DNA of 64,000 bases, taken from contig CAYJAZ010000010.1 of NCBI GenBank assembly GCA_964368455.1, positions 23,583 to 87,582 on the forward strand, read 5' to 3'. The notes under the pieces are model-generated. The model searched no databases, was not told the origin of the DNA, and saw nothing but the letters and a program-made list of their open reading frames with translations. Source of the stretch: CAYJAZ01 sp964368455. GTDB lineage: Bacteria > Desulfobacterota > Desulfovibrionia > Desulfovibrionales > Desulfovibrionaceae. Position numbers and translations under genes: made by a program. Positions 26,172-36,438 of the stretch are shown here, piece by piece (positions within the stretch are counted from its first letter, which is position 1; each line of letters starts with the position of its first letter).

Positions 26172-29111
26172 TTATAAAAGTTTTATTGTTTTCCAAGTAT
26201 ATTTATTTGCGTATTCTTCTAATTGATAACCTCCTAATGAGACGAATTTTGCATGTGTATAGGCATTATGAAGAATTTCTGCAAATTCATTAAAATGCTT
26301 TTGCTTTGTAGATAAAATTTCCTCACGCATTTCTTGTCTTAATTCGTTAGTTTCTTTTAATAAATGTCGCCAAAGAGCTGTGCTTCCTTGAGCTTCTGGA
26401 CGTAAATATGTATCCATATCGCCGATAGTTCCAATAATTGCACAGGATAAATCACGTGAGCTGATCTGCATCTTTTCTAAAAAATGAGGAATTGCTTTAT
26501 AGGCATCAAATGTTTTTTCAATTTGTGGATCGCGGAATGAAACAAAATTTAAACATCCTGTCGCACGTGAATATTTGAGCACACAGCCATACGCACCTCC
26601 AAGTAATCGGACTTTATCCCATAAGTAAGTCATGCGTAAAAATCGTGTGATCACAAGCGAAGAAGCATGAAAAACATAGCCTGAGTCGTATAAATTAACT
26701 GCCATTCCGTTATAATTTACTTGTGAAGGTAGTATAAGAGCTTTATTATTGGATGTTTTTTCATAAAGCCAGCTTTCTTTTGCTTTCTGCTTATATGGCA
26801 GTTTTTCCATGAAAGGGATGAAAGCTTCTTCGGCTTGTTTTAGCAAATCTTTTGTTCCAATCAAATCAAGGATTGCATTTTCTTTATAGAAGATGTTTTC
26901 ATGTATATACTTGAATTTACATAAAATTGGCTGCCAATCTTGTTCTATCTCAATAAGAAGATTTCTTAGAAAATCTAAATATTTTATGCCTTGTGTGTAT
27001 TCTTGAAGATGCCCAACTTTAGAGAGCATTGCTCCTAATTGTAGAGCAACATAGACATGTCCTGCTGGAATAAGCCCCTGCTCCATTCTGGCTTTTTCTT
27101 GCAAAATAATCTGCTTTATCTTTTCTATTTTGCCAAAATCTTGCGAATATATAATTTCATCTAATAAGCCTATTAAATGAGGTATTTTTTCCTTTGTAAC
27201 CTTTGAAGACAGGACAAAAGAAGAAAGTGCTTCTTCTTCGCCATGTATGGCTTGAAAAGAAATTTGGCTTGAAATTCCGCCCGTATTGCTTTCTATTTCA
27301 AAAGCTAATTCTGCAAAATCATAATTTTTTGTACCAATTTGAGTAAGGATTCGTGAATAGACAGCCAATAAAGGCAGCAGATCGTATGGAATTGTTTCAA
27401 AATTGAAGATTAATCTTGTATATAATACTCCTGTAGTGTCAATTTCATGAGTTAATAAAGTAAATTCACCTTCTTTTTTATTAATCGGCAGAATAGTATT
27501 TTGCTTTGGCAAGTCTTCAATGCTTAATGTGGGAATAGTTGCAAGATCTTCGCAAGAGTCTTCTTTATTTTGCATTTCTTGTAATCGAGCACATTCTTCT
27601 TCGATTTCAAGCTGCTGCTCTTTAGTCATAGAAGTCTTCAAATCTGTCATGATTTTTGATTCTGCAAGAGTTTTTTGAGTTTTTAATTTTTCGTCTGGTT
27701 CTAAACACACTAAAACACGATGTTTATTATTAAGGAAATATTTTTGTATTAATTGCTCAAATAGAGCTTCTTTTTTATGTAGTTTTTCTTTGATTTCTTC
27801 TAATGTCTTTTCCCACTCAAATGCATTAAAAGGATTTTCATCGTAGAGCCAATACGATAAACATTGCATCATTTGAATAATCCCTCGAGGAGTTTTACAC
27901 GAGCTTCCTTCACGCAATTCAAATTCAACAGAATTTATAGCTGCATTGATAGCTTTTTGAGAGATGCCATTCTTGCTAAGGTTTTGTAAAGTATCAAGAA
28001 TTATGTCTTGCATAGCATCTTCTTTGCCTAGTTGAATTGATCGCATGCCTATAGAATAATACATTTGTGCTAGATCTGTTTCAAGATAAGTTGTAACATC
28101 TTCACCTAGAGCAGAATCAAGCAATCTTGCTTTTAATGGCGAACCAGATGAACCATTAAGTATATGATTCAACATAAGAAAAAGCAAATATTCTTCTGTT
28201 TTATAACGGGGGCAAAGTAACCAACTTAGCCTTGCATGGCTTTTTAATACACTTTTTTCATCCTGATTTCTAAAGTTTGCACTTTGAAAAGGTATTGTGA
28301 TTTTACGTGTTTTATTTCTTGCTTCTTGCAATGGTATTTTAGATTTTATTTCCTTCTTATTAAATATTGAAATAACATCATTAATTTTTTTTAATCGCAA
28401 ATTCTCGTCATCATCGCCCCAAAAATAGAAAAAAGCATTAGAAGGATGATAAAATTCTTCATAAAAATCGAGAAATTCCTCATATGTTAATTTTATAATA
28501 TCATGAGGATTACCTCCAGAATCGAAAGAATATAAAGTATCTGGGAAGATAGCGTATTGGGATTGCTCACTTAATAAAGAATCTGGTGAGGAATATACTC
28601 CTTTCATTTCATTGTATACTACACCTTTATACTGCCATTTTCTTGTATTATCTTCGTCTAAGGTAGAAGTGTCGATATGCCATCCTTCTTGTCTGAAAAT
28701 ATCTCGTCCTTTTTCTTTATGTATCTGCGAAAAGAAAACCGCATCTAAATATACATCTATAAGATTATACAAATCTTGTGTATTGGTGCTTGCAACAGGA
28801 TAAGATGTTTTGTCTGGATAGGTGAGTGCATTTAAAAAAGTTTGTAATGAACTTTTTAATAATTCAACAAATGGTTCTTTGCTAGGGTATTTTTCTGAAC
28901 CACACAAAAGGGCATGCTCCAAAATATGTGCAACTCCTTTTGAATCTTTTGGCGGTGTGCGAAAAGTGACTCCAAAACATTTATTAATATCACTATTTAA
29001 AATTGAAATGAGTTTAGCATGAGTTTTTTTATGTAGATACAATCTTACTAAACCGCCAACCTCAACAATATTTCTTTCTTCTAAAAGCGTAAAACCATGT
29101 ATATCAGACAT
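26172..29111 (-). CDS. M16C zinc metalloprotease, presequence-protease (PreP) like
   Basis: 979-residue inverzincin protease with no signal peptide, so cytoplasmic. The zinc motif HxxEH is HILEH at 62-66, in the typical context GVAHILEHALLCGSEKYPSKEPF; NALTYPDKTSYPVAS follows, as in PreP. The length and the segment for the M16C-associated central domain fit the one-chain PreP/Cym1 type, which degrades unfolded peptides in a closed chamber. It is transcribed divergently from a secreted M16 protease and a peptide ABC transporter, which suggests it finishes degradation of imported peptides. A hairpin-rich tail separates it from the IclR gene. Confidence 0.9.
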   Translation of the reverse strand: MSDIHGFTLLEERNIVEVGGLVRLYLHKKTHAKLISILNSDINKCFGVTFRTPPKDSKGVAHILEHALLCGSEKYPSKEPFVELLKSSLQTFLNALTYPDKTSYPVASTNTQDLYNLIDVYLDAVFFSQIHKEKGRDIFRQEGWHIDTSTLDEDNTRKWQYKGVVYNEMKGVYSSPDSLLSEQSQYAIFPDTLYSFDSGGNPHDIIKLTYEEFLDFYEEFYHPSNAFFYFWGDDDENLRLKKINDVISIFNKKEIKSKIPLQEARNKTRKITIPFQSANFRNQDEKSVLKSHARLSWLLCPRYKTEEYLLFLMLNHILNGSSGSPLKARLLDSALGEDVTTYLETDLAQMYYSIGMRSIQLGKEDAMQDIILDTLQNLSKNGISQKAINAAINSVEFELREGSSCKTPRGIIQMMQCLSYWLYDENPFNAFEWEKTLEEIKEKLHKKEALFEQLIQKYFLNNKHRVLVCLEPDEKLKTQKTLAESKIMTDLKTSMTKEQQLEIEEECARLQEMQNKEDSCEDLATIPTLSIEDLPKQNTILPINKKEGEFTLLTHEIDTTGVLYTRLIFNFETIPYDLLPLLAVYSRILTQIGTKNYDFAELAFEIESNTGGISSQISFQAIHGEEEALSSFVLSSKVTKEKIPHLIGLLDEIIYSQDFGKIEKIKQIILQEKARMEQGLIPAGHVYVALQLGAMLSKVGHLQEYTQGIKYLDFLRNLLIEIEQDWQPILCKFKYIHENIFYKENAILDLIGTKDLLKQAEEAFIPFMEKLPYKQKAKESWLYEKTSNNKALILPSQVNYNGMAVNLYDSGYVFHASSLVITRFLRMTYLWDKVRLLGGAYGCVLKYSRATGCLNFVSFRDPQIEKTFDAYKAIPHFLEKMQISSRDLSCAIIGTIGDMDTYLRPEAQGSTALWRHLLKETNELRQEMREEILSTKQKHFNEFAEILHNAYTHAKFVSLGGYQLEEYANKYTWKTIKLL

Positions 29112-29308
29112 ATAAAACCCTTTTATAATAAATTTTTCAAATATAAAGTCATCAGAAAATAATTTTATGAATATTGAAATCTTTCTTGACAGAATAAGTT
29201 TATGTATAATAGTTTATATTGTCAAACTTAATGTATTGAATAAAACTTACTGTGTCTATCTTGATAATGGCGTTCTAAACTTGTATTACTTTTTTTGAAA
29301 GGCTTGCT

Positions 29309-32218
29309 ATGATTAGTGTAACAAAAGTGTTTTTTCGTATGCTTACGTATTTTACGGTCTTTTTATTAGTTTTTATTTTACCATTTTTTTTAATTGAAAA
29401 AAGTTATGCAAATGCAGTAGATTCTGTGCCACATGAGGCATATTGGTTGAATGGAGAATGGATACATGAAAATTCTACTTTAGTTCCAGATTCTTCTTTG
29501 CATTTTGGAAAATTATCCAATGGTTTTAGATACGTCTTTTTGCCTTACCCAAAGCAAGATGAGAATATTTCCATATATTTAAATGTTCAAGCTGGCTCTA
29601 TGATGGAAAATTCAAATCAGCTTGGCTATGCACATTTTGTTGAGCATATGGCTTTTAATGGCACAAAGAATTTTCCTGCAGGCTCTTTACAGCAGAGACT
29701 TCATCGTCACAATATTGCTTTATATGCGAATGTTAACGCTCAAACTTATCTAACTGAAACAGTATATAAGATAAATTTAAATTCATATAATTCTAAACAA
29801 GTAAGTTTGGCTTTAGAATTATTGAAAGATTTTTCAGATGGTATGCTTATAGAGCCTGTAGAAGTTGAACAAGAAAAGAAAGTTATTCTTGCTGAAAAAA
29901 AAGTTCGCGATAAAGAAATTATGGTGAATAGATCTAAGCGTCTTGCAAATTTATACCCTAATATGCCATTTTCAAGACCAAGTATAGGTACAGAAAATTC
30001 AATATTAACAGCTACAAGCAATGGGCTAAAAGATTTTTATACTACTTGGTATACACCAGATCGTATGATTTTGGTTGTTGCAGGTAATTTTGATCGTATC
30101 AAGATGGAAGAAGAAATTGAGAAGATCTTTTCTTCTATTAAACAAGCCTCTTGGCTAGAATCGCCTTCTTCATCTATTCCTTTTATTCCAAATTGGGGAA
30201 AGCCAGAAAATTTAGCTTTTAGAATCTTCGCTGAAAGCAGACCAATAACAACAGCTGAAGTTACGCTTATCTTGCATTTTCCACGCATGCACATTGAAGA
30301 TTCAGAAAAGAAAAGAAAAAATATACTTCTTGATACAATTATCGAATATAGCTTGCAAAATAGATTAGAAGAAAAAGCGAATATGCAGAATATTTCATGG
30401 ACTTTTGCTTATGTCATGAATAATTGGCGTAGCGGAATTTTACCAAATATCACATTGAATGCTAATGTTGAAAACGCTCAATGGGACAATGTTCTAAGAC
30501 TTTATGTGCAAGAACTAAAATCAATACAAAAATATGGTATTAGTCAAGAAGAATTAGATAAAGCTCTTGAATATTTGGCTAAAAACTTACATCAAAAAGA
30601 TATAGCAAGCAAAAATTTTTCAAGTCAAAGAATAGCAGATAACTTTATATACAGTGAAAATTCTGACAGGGTTATGATTTCACAAGAAAAAGAAAAGGAA
30701 ATATTGGAATCTTTTTCAAAAGAAATTTCATTAGAAAAAGTGAATGCTCTTGCAAAACAAATTTTCATTGCAAAAGATATATCTTTAATAGTTGGTGGGC
30801 AAAATCCTCCAAGTGTAGAAGAAATTAAAGCAATATGGCATGAAGAGCAGAATAAAAAAACTATACAATATCAAGCAAGAAAAGCAATAAACTTTCCTTA
30901 TCTTGAACTTCCAAAACAAGAACTTTTAGCTTCAAGCTCAAGTTTAAAAAGTGAAGAAATCAAATTAGATAAAGAAAATACAACAACCTTATATTCTTAT
31001 GTTTTAGACAATAAAATCCCCTTATATTTCTTACCATTACCTTATGAAGAGAATAAGGTAAAAGTGCAATTATTGTTTGGTAATGGCTATCAAGGTCTGA
31101 GCGATGAGCAAATCAATGTCGCACAAGCAACAAGTCTTGCTTTGCAATATTCTGGTATTGGCTCTTTATCTTTCCTTGATAGTAAAAATATATTGCAAAA
31201 TTTAGGGATAATAAAACAAGAAAATCATAAGCTTAGTAATTCTGAAATCTTAGTAAGTGGTGATTCAAGTCAACTTGAAAAGCTTATTCAAATTGCATGG
31301 ACACAATATACAGACCCAAAATTATCTTCAAATAGTCTTGATAAAGTGAAATTAAATTTAGAAAACTACGATCATTTTATAAACGATACAACCTACGGAG
31401 CTAATCTACATAAAGGGACTTCTTTCTTCTTTGGCAATGCAAGACAATATCGAAATATTGAATTAGTTGATTTTAATGCTACGCAGAAGGATTTATTAGA
31501 TGTATATCTTTTAAATTCAAGAAAAAATCCATTAACAATACTTATTTCAGGTGATTTTAATCTTGATAAGGCTTTTGATTATACACAAAGATATTTTTCT
31601 CAAATTGCTTCACAAAAACATAATAAAAGGCCTATCAAAGAATTTCTTTTCCCAAAAAATGGATTACTTGAGATTGAAAGCAAAGAAGAACTAGACCAAG
31701 CAATATATAGACAAGAGTGGTTGCTGTATATAAAATCTAAGAAAAATGTAGAATTTATTATAGAAAATCAATTGCTTGCTATTTTATTAAAAAATAAATT
31801 ACGCGATGATATTCGTGAAAAAATTGGAGCTACTTATAGTCCTTCTGTGCAATTTCTTGCTTTGCCTAATGAAGAGAATGCGGTTCTTATGCAAGTTCAA
31901 ATTCATACGGACAGAATGCAATTAGAAAAAATAAGTAAATATATGGAAGAGTTAGCTAAGTGGAATGTCACAGAAAAAGAATTTGAACTAGCAAAAACTC
32001 TTTATATGAAAAGTAATACTATGCAAAAATTAAGCAATAGATATTGGGAAGATGCCATTTTAAAAGAAATAATCTTCGCAAAAAATTATAAAGAATCAAT
32101 TTCCATTTCAAGCGAGTCGATTCAGAAAATGCCGTATAAGGACATAAAAATTGCTTTAGAAAATCTCTTCACTCAGCCAAGTGCAATTTTTAAAATTAAA
32201 TCAGAAGAAATAGAATAA
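29309..32218 (+). CDS. secreted M16 zinc metalloprotease, PqqL/FusC-like
   Basis: 969-residue two-half M16B protease with an N-terminal signal peptide or anchor (MISVTKVFFRMLTYFTVFLL..., ending near SYANA), so it acts in the periplasm. The zinc motif HFVEH is at 109-113 in LGYAHFVEHMAFNGTKNFP, with the third ligand predicted at about E189 (EQEKKVILAE), 76 residues later as usual. The second half (from about residue 560) is the catalytically silent partner, including LRDDIREKIGATYSPSV. Length and layout match E. coli PqqL and Pectobacterium FusC, periplasmic proteases linked to TonB-dependent import of ferredoxin. AAAGG precedes the start. Next in line are yejABEF and a TonB receptor. Confidence 0.88.
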   Translation: MISVTKVFFRMLTYFTVFLLVFILPFFLIEKSYANAVDSVPHEAYWLNGEWIHENSTLVPDSSLHFGKLSNGFRYVFLPYPKQDENISIYLNVQAGSMMENSNQLGYAHFVEHMAFNGTKNFPAGSLQQRLHRHNIALYANVNAQTYLTETVYKINLNSYNSKQVSLALELLKDFSDGMLIEPVEVEQEKKVILAEKKVRDKEIMVNRSKRLANLYPNMPFSRPSIGTENSILTATSNGLKDFYTTWYTPDRMILVVAGNFDRIKMEEEIEKIFSSIKQASWLESPSSSIPFIPNWGKPENLAFRIFAESRPITTAEVTLILHFPRMHIEDSEKKRKNILLDTIIEYSLQNRLEEKANMQNISWTFAYVMNNWRSGILPNITLNANVENAQWDNVLRLYVQELKSIQKYGISQEELDKALEYLAKNLHQKDIASKNFSSQRIADNFIYSENSDRVMISQEKEKEILESFSKEISLEKVNALAKQIFIAKDISLIVGGQNPPSVEEIKAIWHEEQNKKTIQYQARKAINFPYLELPKQELLASSSSLKSEEIKLDKENTTTLYSYVLDNKIPLYFLPLPYEENKVKVQLLFGNGYQGLSDEQINVAQATSLALQYSGIGSLSFLDSKNILQNLGIIKQENHKLSNSEILVSGDSSQLEKLIQIAWTQYTDPKLSSNSLDKVKLNLENYDHFINDTTYGANLHKGTSFFFGNARQYRNIELVDFNATQKDLLDVYLLNSRKNPLTILISGDFNLDKAFDYTQRYFSQIASQKHNKRPIKEFLFPKNGLLEIESKEELDQAIYRQEWLLYIKSKKNVEFIIENQLLAILLKNKLRDDIREKIGATYSPSVQFLALPNEENAVLMQVQIHTDRMQLEKISKYMEELAKWNVTEKEFELAKTLYMKSNTMQKLSNRYWEDAILKEIIFAKNYKESISISSESIQKMPYKDIKIALENLFTQPSAIFKIKSEEIE

Positions 32219-32267
32219 ACTGCTATGATTTTTGATTTTATTTCTAATAATAGAAAAGGAGCTATTG

Positions 32268-34109
32268 ATGAAAATAAAGAATTATAAGCCTCTTGTGCTG
32301 CTCATATTTTGCTCTTTTATATTGTCTTATATAAGTATTTTTCCCACTCGATCCTATGCGTCAAATATTGATGAAATTATAAAAGAAAGCTCCACGGTTG
32401 ATGTTGTAAGTGTTTGGGATAATATAAAAAAAGAAGATATATATCCATATATGCCTTATGCAGACCCACATGCTCCAAAAGGCGGCGAGTTTAGGATAAG
32501 TACGGTTGGCACTTTTGATAATTTTAACCCTTTTTCTACTCGTGGCTATTGTGCCGCTTATATGAATTTGGTTTTTGAGAATTTAGGAATAAGTGTACGT
32601 GATAATAATTTCAAAATCCACGGATTGATAGCTAAAAATTTTGTCTTGCCAGAAGACAGATCTTTTTTACTTGTGAACCTACGTGAAGAAGCTCGTTTTG
32701 CTGATGGGCATGCGGTTACAGCAGAAGATGTTGTTTTTAGTTATAATGCACTTATTAATGAAGCAAATCCTATATACAAAGAAATTTATAAAAATATAGA
32801 AAGTGTGACTGCAAAAAATGATCATTCTGTTTTATTTAAATTCAAAGAAAAAAATAATCGTGAACTCCCTCTTATTATTGCACAATTTCCTGTGCTTCCC
32901 TCGCATTGGTGGAAAAAGAGAAATATCGCAGAGCCAAATTTTGAGATAATGCCTGGAAGTGGGCCTTATACAATTTCAGATTACAAGATGGGAGAATATA
33001 TTGTATTTAGTAGAAATTTAGACTATTGGGGCAGTAGCCTTGATATAAATCAAGGGCTTTATAATTTTGATACTATTAAATTAGAATATTTCCGTGATTC
33101 TGCCGTTGCACGTGAAGCTTTTTTTGGTGGTATGATAGATTATTATAATGAAGGCACAATTAAAGGCTGGGTGAATGGCTATAATGTGCCAGCGGTTCAA
33201 GAGGGGAAGATAGTAAAAAAAGAACAAGAATATCGACGTAATTTAGGTATGAGTGGACTTTTTTTTAATACAAGAAAAGCGATACTTGCAAATAAAGATG
33301 TAAGAGAAGCTCTTATCTTGCTTTTTGACTTTAACTGGATAAATAAAGCTCTTTATTACAATGCCTACAAGCAATACGACAGCTATTTTACAGGTTCGCC
33401 CTTTGCCGCAAAAAAATATCCCACAGAAGAAGAAATTAAAATCCTCAGTCAATGGAAAGATACATTAAGTCCTGAAATATTTGAAAGTTTGCCTGAGCAA
33501 GAAATAGTTGATTATAAAGAAGATTTGAGACATTTTCGTAAGGCTTTAGAGCTTTTTGCCAAAGCAGGCTGGACTATGAATGAGGGTAAATTAGTAAACA
33601 AGCATGGGCAGCAAATGCGTTTATCCATACTTTTAATGAGCTCTTCCTTACAAAAAATATATTTATATTATTCAAAAAATCTAGAAAGAGTGGGTATTAA
33701 AATTGATATACAAATAGTTGATCAAGCACAATACATACAAAGAAGCCGAAATTTTGATTATGATTTCATTCATAGCATGATTCCACAAGGGCGAAATCCA
33801 TCTGACGAACAAAAAAGATATTGGACAAGCGAGGCTGCAAATACTGTAGGTTCAAGAAATTTTTCTGGTATCAGCGATCCTGTTATAGATGAACTTGTTG
33901 AACAATTGGTTAATACCAATACCTATGAAAGCCGTAGTGCATACATAAGTGCATTAGATAGATTATTACAGCATGGAGCATATGTTATTAATGGTTGGTA
34001 TACTCCTACACAGAGAATAGCTTGGTGGAAAGATAAAGTGAGCCCACCAAGGGCATATAAAGAAAATAGCGTTGAACTTATGTCTTGGCATAAAGCTGTA
34101 AAAGAATAG
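32268..34109 (+). CDS. yejA: peptide ABC transporter substrate-binding protein YejA-like
   Basis: 613-residue periplasmic solute-binding protein (SBP family 5) with a signal peptide (KPLVLLIFCSFILSYISI... to about YASN). It has the YejA hallmark YADPHAPKGGEFRIS, then TVGTFDNFNPF, FADGHAVTAEDVVFSYNAL and GSGPYTISDYKMGEYIVFSRN. YejA binds oligopeptides and, in E. coli, microcin C. The ATG at 32268 is chosen over an upstream TTG in frame because AAAGGAG sits 6 nt before it. It lies 49 nt after the secreted protease gene and begins the yejABEF importer set. Confidence 0.92.
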   Translation: MKIKNYKPLVLLIFCSFILSYISIFPTRSYASNIDEIIKESSTVDVVSVWDNIKKEDIYPYMPYADPHAPKGGEFRISTVGTFDNFNPFSTRGYCAAYMNLVFENLGISVRDNNFKIHGLIAKNFVLPEDRSFLLVNLREEARFADGHAVTAEDVVFSYNALINEANPIYKEIYKNIESVTAKNDHSVLFKFKEKNNRELPLIIAQFPVLPSHWWKKRNIAEPNFEIMPGSGPYTISDYKMGEYIVFSRNLDYWGSSLDINQGLYNFDTIKLEYFRDSAVAREAFFGGMIDYYNEGTIKGWVNGYNVPAVQEGKIVKKEQEYRRNLGMSGLFFNTRKAILANKDVREALILLFDFNWINKALYYNAYKQYDSYFTGSPFAAKKYPTEEEIKILSQWKDTLSPEIFESLPEQEIVDYKEDLRHFRKALELFAKAGWTMNEGKLVNKHGQQMRLSILLMSSSLQKIYLYYSKNLERVGIKIDIQIVDQAQYIQRSRNFDYDFIHSMIPQGRNPSDEQKRYWTSEAANTVGSRNFSGISDPVIDELVEQLVNTNTYESRSAYISALDRLLQHGAYVINGWYTPTQRIAWWKDKVSPPRAYKENSVELMSWHKAVKE

Positions 34110-34183
34110 AATAACTATTTACAATAAAAGTTTAACCACGCAAAATTCTGTTTTTATAACAATATAAGAGTTAAAGGATTGCT

Positions 34184-35287
34184 ATGCTTTATTATATTCT
34201 TAGAAGACTTCTTCTTTTTGTTCCAACTCTTTGGGCAATTATAACAATGAATTTCTTTGTGATTCAATTAGCTCCAGGTGGGCCTGTAGATCAATTTGTC
34301 GCAAAAATTGAAGGCAATGACGATATCTTTATGGAAAGAATAGGCAGTCAGCAAAGTGATTTTGTAAGTTCTAATGATACTGATATTACAGGCGGTGGCG
34401 AACATTATATAGCATCACGGGGATTAAGTGAGGACACACTAAAAGCAATTAATACTCTCTATGGTTTTGATAAACCTCTATGGGAACGCTATGTAAATAT
34501 GCTTATTTCCTATTTAAAATTTGATTTTGGCGAAAGTTTATTCAAGGCTTCCTCTGTGATTGATTTGATCAAAAATGCTTTACCTATTTCAATTAGTTTA
34601 GGTTTGTGGAGCACTTTAGTTGTCTATTTTGTTTCTATTCCTCTTGGTGTTGCAAGGGCTATGCGTGCTGGATCAAAATTTGATCTTTATTCTGGCGTAA
34701 CTGTAGTTATTGGTAGTGCAATTCCTGGTTTTTTATTTGCTATGTTATTGATAGTGCTTTTTGCAGGCGGTTCATATTGGCAAATATTCCCTATTCGTGG
34801 ATTGCATTCTCTAGGCTATGAAAGTTTGCCACTTTGGGAACAAATAGTAGATTATTTTCACCATTTATTTTTACCTATTCTATCTATGACAATTGGTGGA
34901 TTTGCAGGACTTACTTTATTTACACGAAATTCCTTTTTAGATGAACTTACTAAACAATATGTAGACACAGCCAAAGCAAAAGGTTTAGACGATAAAGCTG
35001 TGCTGTATAAACATGTTTTTCGTAATGCTATGCTTATCATTATCTCAGGCTTGCCTGGTGCATTTATAGGTATTTTCTTTACTGGTTCATTGCTTATTGA
35101 AACAATTTTTTCTTTAAATGGAATTGGATTAATAGGTTTTGAAGCTACTATGCAAAGAGATTATTCCATAATGTTTGCTACTTTATATATCTTCACACTT
35201 ATTGGTTTGCTCACTTCGCTCATTGGAGATATTACTATGATGTTTGTAGATCCAAGAATAGATTTTGCTTCACGCAAAAAGGCTTAG
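34184..35287 (+). CDS. yejB: peptide ABC transporter permease YejB
   Basis: 367-residue inner-membrane permease. The start MLYYILRRLLLFVPTLWAIITMNFFVIQLAPGGPVDQFVA is characteristic of YejB. A long periplasmic insertion follows the first helix, then the BPD_transp_1 domain with the EAA loop (YVDTAKAKGLDDKAVLYKHVFRNAMLIIISGLPGAF). It pairs with YejE to form the translocation pore. Ribosome site AAAGGA precedes the start. Confidence 0.93.
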   Translation: MLYYILRRLLLFVPTLWAIITMNFFVIQLAPGGPVDQFVAKIEGNDDIFMERIGSQQSDFVSSNDTDITGGGEHYIASRGLSEDTLKAINTLYGFDKPLWERYVNMLISYLKFDFGESLFKASSVIDLIKNALPISISLGLWSTLVVYFVSIPLGVARAMRAGSKFDLYSGVTVVIGSAIPGFLFAMLLIVLFAGGSYWQIFPIRGLHSLGYESLPLWEQIVDYFHHLFLPILSMTIGGFAGLTLFTRNSFLDELTKQYVDTAKAKGLDDKAVLYKHVFRNAMLIIISGLPGAFIGIFFTGSLLIETIFSLNGIGLIGFEATMQRDYSIMFATLYIFTLIGLLTSLIGDITMMFVDPRIDFASRKKA

Positions 35288-35295
35288 GTAAGACA

Positions 35296-36438
35296 ATGAA
35301 AATAAAAACAAATATAGCTCAAAGACGTTGGCAAACTTTCAAACAAAATAAGCGTGCATATATCTCACTTATTATCTTTTCTACATTCTTTATACTAAGC
35401 CTTTGTTCAGAATTAATTGCTAATGACAAGCCTCTTTTTATGTATCTTGAAAATGAACAAACACAAGAAAGAAGCTACTATTTTCCTTTTATGCAAAATC
35501 TTACAGAAAAAGATTTAGGAAGAGATTTACCTATTTCTGTAGATTTTCAAGCTCCATATATTCAAAATATGATAGATAAACATGGTTTTGCTCTTTGGAC
35601 ACCTATTAAATATTCATACGACACTATATCCTATTATACCGACGAGTCTTTTCCCTCAAGGCCAAGTAAAGAGCATTGGCTTGGAACTGATGATCATGGA
35701 AGAGATATTTTAGCAAGAATTTTATATGGATTTAGAATATCTGTGCTTTTTGGACTATGCTTGTGTATATTTGGCAGTGTGATAGGTGTTATTGCAGGTT
35801 TGGCTCAAGGCTATTATGGCGGTAAATTAGACTTGCTTTTTCAAAGGTTTATGGAGTTATGGGCTGGTATACCTACTTTATATTTAATTATGATAGTATC
35901 AAGTGTTGTGATTATAAACTTTTGGATACTTCTTGGAATTATGCTTTTATTTAGCTGGATGGGGCTTGTAGGAATTGTTCGTGCTGAAAGTTTAAAAGTG
36001 CGTAATATCGACTATATAAGAGCAGCACTTGCCTTAGGTGTTCCTGATAGAACAATTATGTTTAAACATATTCTTCCAAATGCAACAGTAGCTTTGATAG
36101 CGACGATGCCTTTTCAAGTAAATGCTTCCATAGTTGCCCTCACTTCTTTGGATTTTTTGGGCTTTGGTTTACCAGCACATTATCCCTCCTTGGGCGAGGT
36201 TGTCTCACAAGGTAAAAACAATCTTTACGCTCCATGGATTGCAATTACCGCATTTTTCACAATTGGCGGCATGCTCACTACTTTAGTGTTTATAGGAGAA
36301 GGCGTAAGAGATGCCTTTGATCCAAGAGTATTTCTTTTTACTAAAAGTGAAACGATTAATTTTGAAAACGAAGAATGGTATAAAGAATTAACAGCAAAAG
36401 CTACTTCCAATAAAGCTATTTCCAAAAAGGAACAATAA
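35296..36438 (+). CDS. yejE: peptide ABC transporter permease YejE
   Basis: 380-residue permease. The opening region (RRWQTFKQNKRAYISLII ... SLCSELIANDKPL) and HWLGTDDHGRDILARILYGFRISVLFG are typical of YejE. The EAA loop is recognisable (VRNIDYIRAALALGVPDRTIMFKHILPNATVALIA). It starts 8 nt after yejB and overlaps yejF by one base (TAATG), so translation is coupled. Confidence 0.93.
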   Translation: MKIKTNIAQRRWQTFKQNKRAYISLIIFSTFFILSLCSELIANDKPLFMYLENEQTQERSYYFPFMQNLTEKDLGRDLPISVDFQAPYIQNMIDKHGFALWTPIKYSYDTISYYTDESFPSRPSKEHWLGTDDHGRDILARILYGFRISVLFGLCLCIFGSVIGVIAGLAQGYYGGKLDLLFQRFMELWAGIPTLYLIMIVSSVVIINFWILLGIMLLFSWMGLVGIVRAESLKVRNIDYIRAALALGVPDRTIMFKHILPNATVALIATMPFQVNASIVALTSLDFLGFGLPAHYPSLGEVVSQGKNNLYAPWIAITAFFTIGGMLTTLVFIGEGVRDAFDPRVFLFTKSETINFENEEWYKELTAKATSNKAISKKEQ